From Rhodococcus globerulus NBRC 14531 (lineage in GTDB: Bacteria > Actinomycetota > Actinomycetes > Mycobacteriales > Mycobacteriaceae), in contig NZ_BCWX01000003.1 of the NCBI RefSeq assembly GCF_001894805.1, positions 310,001 through 374,000 on the forward strand: DNA of 64,000 bases. The letters run 5' to 3'. Made by a program: the position numbers and the translations under genes. Shown here piece by piece: positions 63,338 to 64,000 of the stretch. Position 1 is the stretch's first letter. Each line of letters begins with the position of its first letter. Below the pieces are notes generated by a model. The model was not told the DNA's origin. It did not search any database and saw only the letters and a program-made list of their open reading frames with translations.

Positions 63338-64000
63338 TTACAGATCCGGGTAGGCGGTCAGTTTGTCGACCTTTTCGGTGGATTCGGGCTCTTCGGGCAG
63401 CTTGCCGGTAACGAGGAAGATCACTCGGCGTCCGACCTCGACAGCGTGGTCTGCAAAGCGCTCGTAGAAGCGGCCGAGCAAGGTGATGTCGACGGCGGCC
63501 GCAACCCCGTACTTCCAGTCGCGATCCATGAGGACCGTGAACAGGTGACGGTGCAGGTCGTCCATCGCCTCATCCTCTTCGCGCAGACGGGCTGCACGCT
63601 CGGGATCACGGGTCTCGAGGACTTCCTTTGCCGCGGCACCGATACTGACGGCGATGCGGCCCATCTCGGCGAAGTAGCCGTTGACGACCTCGGGGAGGAC
63701 GTGGTTGGGATGGCGACGACGCGCAATCTTGGCGACATGCAGGGCAAGGGCGCCCATGCGGTCGATGTCGGCGACGATCTGGATTCCGCTGACGACGGAG
63801 CGGAGATCGCCGGCAACGGGAGCCTGCAAGGCGAGCAGCGCGAAGGCACGCTCCTCGCAAAGTGTGCTGAGTTCGGTGATCCGGTCGTGTTCGCCGATCA
63901 CCTGCTCGGCCAGGGTCAGGTCTGCTTGGAGCAGTGACTGGGTGGCTCGCTCCATGGCGGTGCCTGCCAGTCCTGCCATCTCGCCGAGCAAGTCTGCAAG
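63338..64000 (-). CDS. phoU: Phosphate-transport regulator PhoU, 5' end beyond window
   Basis: The frame runs to the right edge; the visible 221 residues lack only the first about 15-20 of the usual PhoU N-terminus. Two three-helix bundles are seen with metal-binding motifs '[18 protein letters not shown]' (E/DxxxD) and '[18 protein letters not shown]'. PhoU couples Pst transport to the SenX3/PhoR-type kinase. It corresponds to PhoY2 (Rv0821c), which follows phoT in M. tuberculosis; here urease and the nucleobase cluster are inserted between pstB and phoU. Confidence 0.93.
   Translation of the reverse strand, partial: LADLLGEMAGLAGTAMERATQSLLQADLTLAEQVIGEHDRITELSTLCEERAFALLALQAPVAGDLRSVVSGIQIVADIDRMGALALHVAKIARRRHPNHVLPEVVNGYFAEMGRIAVSIGAAAKEVLETRDPERAARLREEDEAMDDLHRHLFTVLMDRDWKYGVAAAVDITLLGRFYERFADHAVEVGRRVIFLVTGKLPEEPESTEKVDKLTAYPDL

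Overview
The window comes from a high-GC actinomycete of the Corynebacteriales, most probably a Rhodococcus of the R. erythropolis type. Evidence: many GTG/TTG starts, -10-only promoters placed 6-7 nt from start codons (leaderless style), a mycothiol synthase gene, an LmeA-type envelope gene, and long gene-order agreement with the Mycobacterium tuberculosis segment from purS to phoY2 (about Rv0787A-Rv0821c). The species name is inference; no 16S or marker search was possible. No rRNA, tRNA, CRISPR array or intact IS element was seen.

Layout. 1-5.5 kb: a SUKH-like fragment, a secreted pentapeptide-repeat protein, glutathione peroxidase, a DUF2334 protein, an exported metzincin protease and a metallo-beta-lactamase-fold hydrolase. 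5.6-6.6 kb: purS-purQ. 6.6-10 kb: a two-component system, a DUF305 lipoprotein and the rearranged ruins of a CopB-type P-type ATPase, read as a decayed metal (copper?) resistance locus. 11-16.6 kb: an arsenic island with arsR-acr3-arsC on the minus strand, an ArsR-acetyltransferase fusion, and a divergent flavoprotein (arsO-like) plus MFS exporter, with two closely matching palindromic operators. 16.6-30 kb: VOC protein, pepC, DyP peroxidase, purL, an alpha/beta-hydrolase/CPBP/sterol-carrier operon, purF, three tandem AIM24 genes and purM. 30-34.3 kb: DUF3073, asparaginase, MOSC, ygfZ and pabC. 34.4-40.4 kb: cydABDC (bd oxidase and its thiol exporter). 40.4-40.6 kb: a possible short-peptide/structured-RNA transcript. 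40.6-44.7 kb: FABP-like protein with a coupled 32-residue membrane peptide, then sseC, cysA2 and DUF4395 behind a polycysteine leader peptide, then thiX and lmeA. 44.9-50.8 kb: glnR, mshD and pstSCAB. 51-55.8 kb: urease ureABCFGD. 55.8-62.5 kb: a nucleobase cluster with guanine-deaminase-like and adenosine-deaminase-like enzymes, two isopenicillin-N-synthase-type dioxygenases, an NCS1 permease and an XRE-cupin regulator. 62.5-64 kb: an NAD(P)-binding protein and phoU, which runs off the right edge.

How they fit. Purine synthesis genes (purS, Q, L, F, M) are spread between conserved neighbours. Nitrogen (glnR, asparaginase, urease, deaminases) and phosphate (pst, phoU) functions lie side by side, so ammonia released from purines or urea could feed the same nitrogen pool. 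The sulfur block (thiX, DUF4395, cysA2, sseC) looks cysteine-controlled through its leader. The dioxygenase/deaminase/permease cluster is the best candidate for an undescribed pathway: oxidative opening or dealkylation of a modified purine or pyrimidine, followed by deamination, next to urease that could consume the urea.
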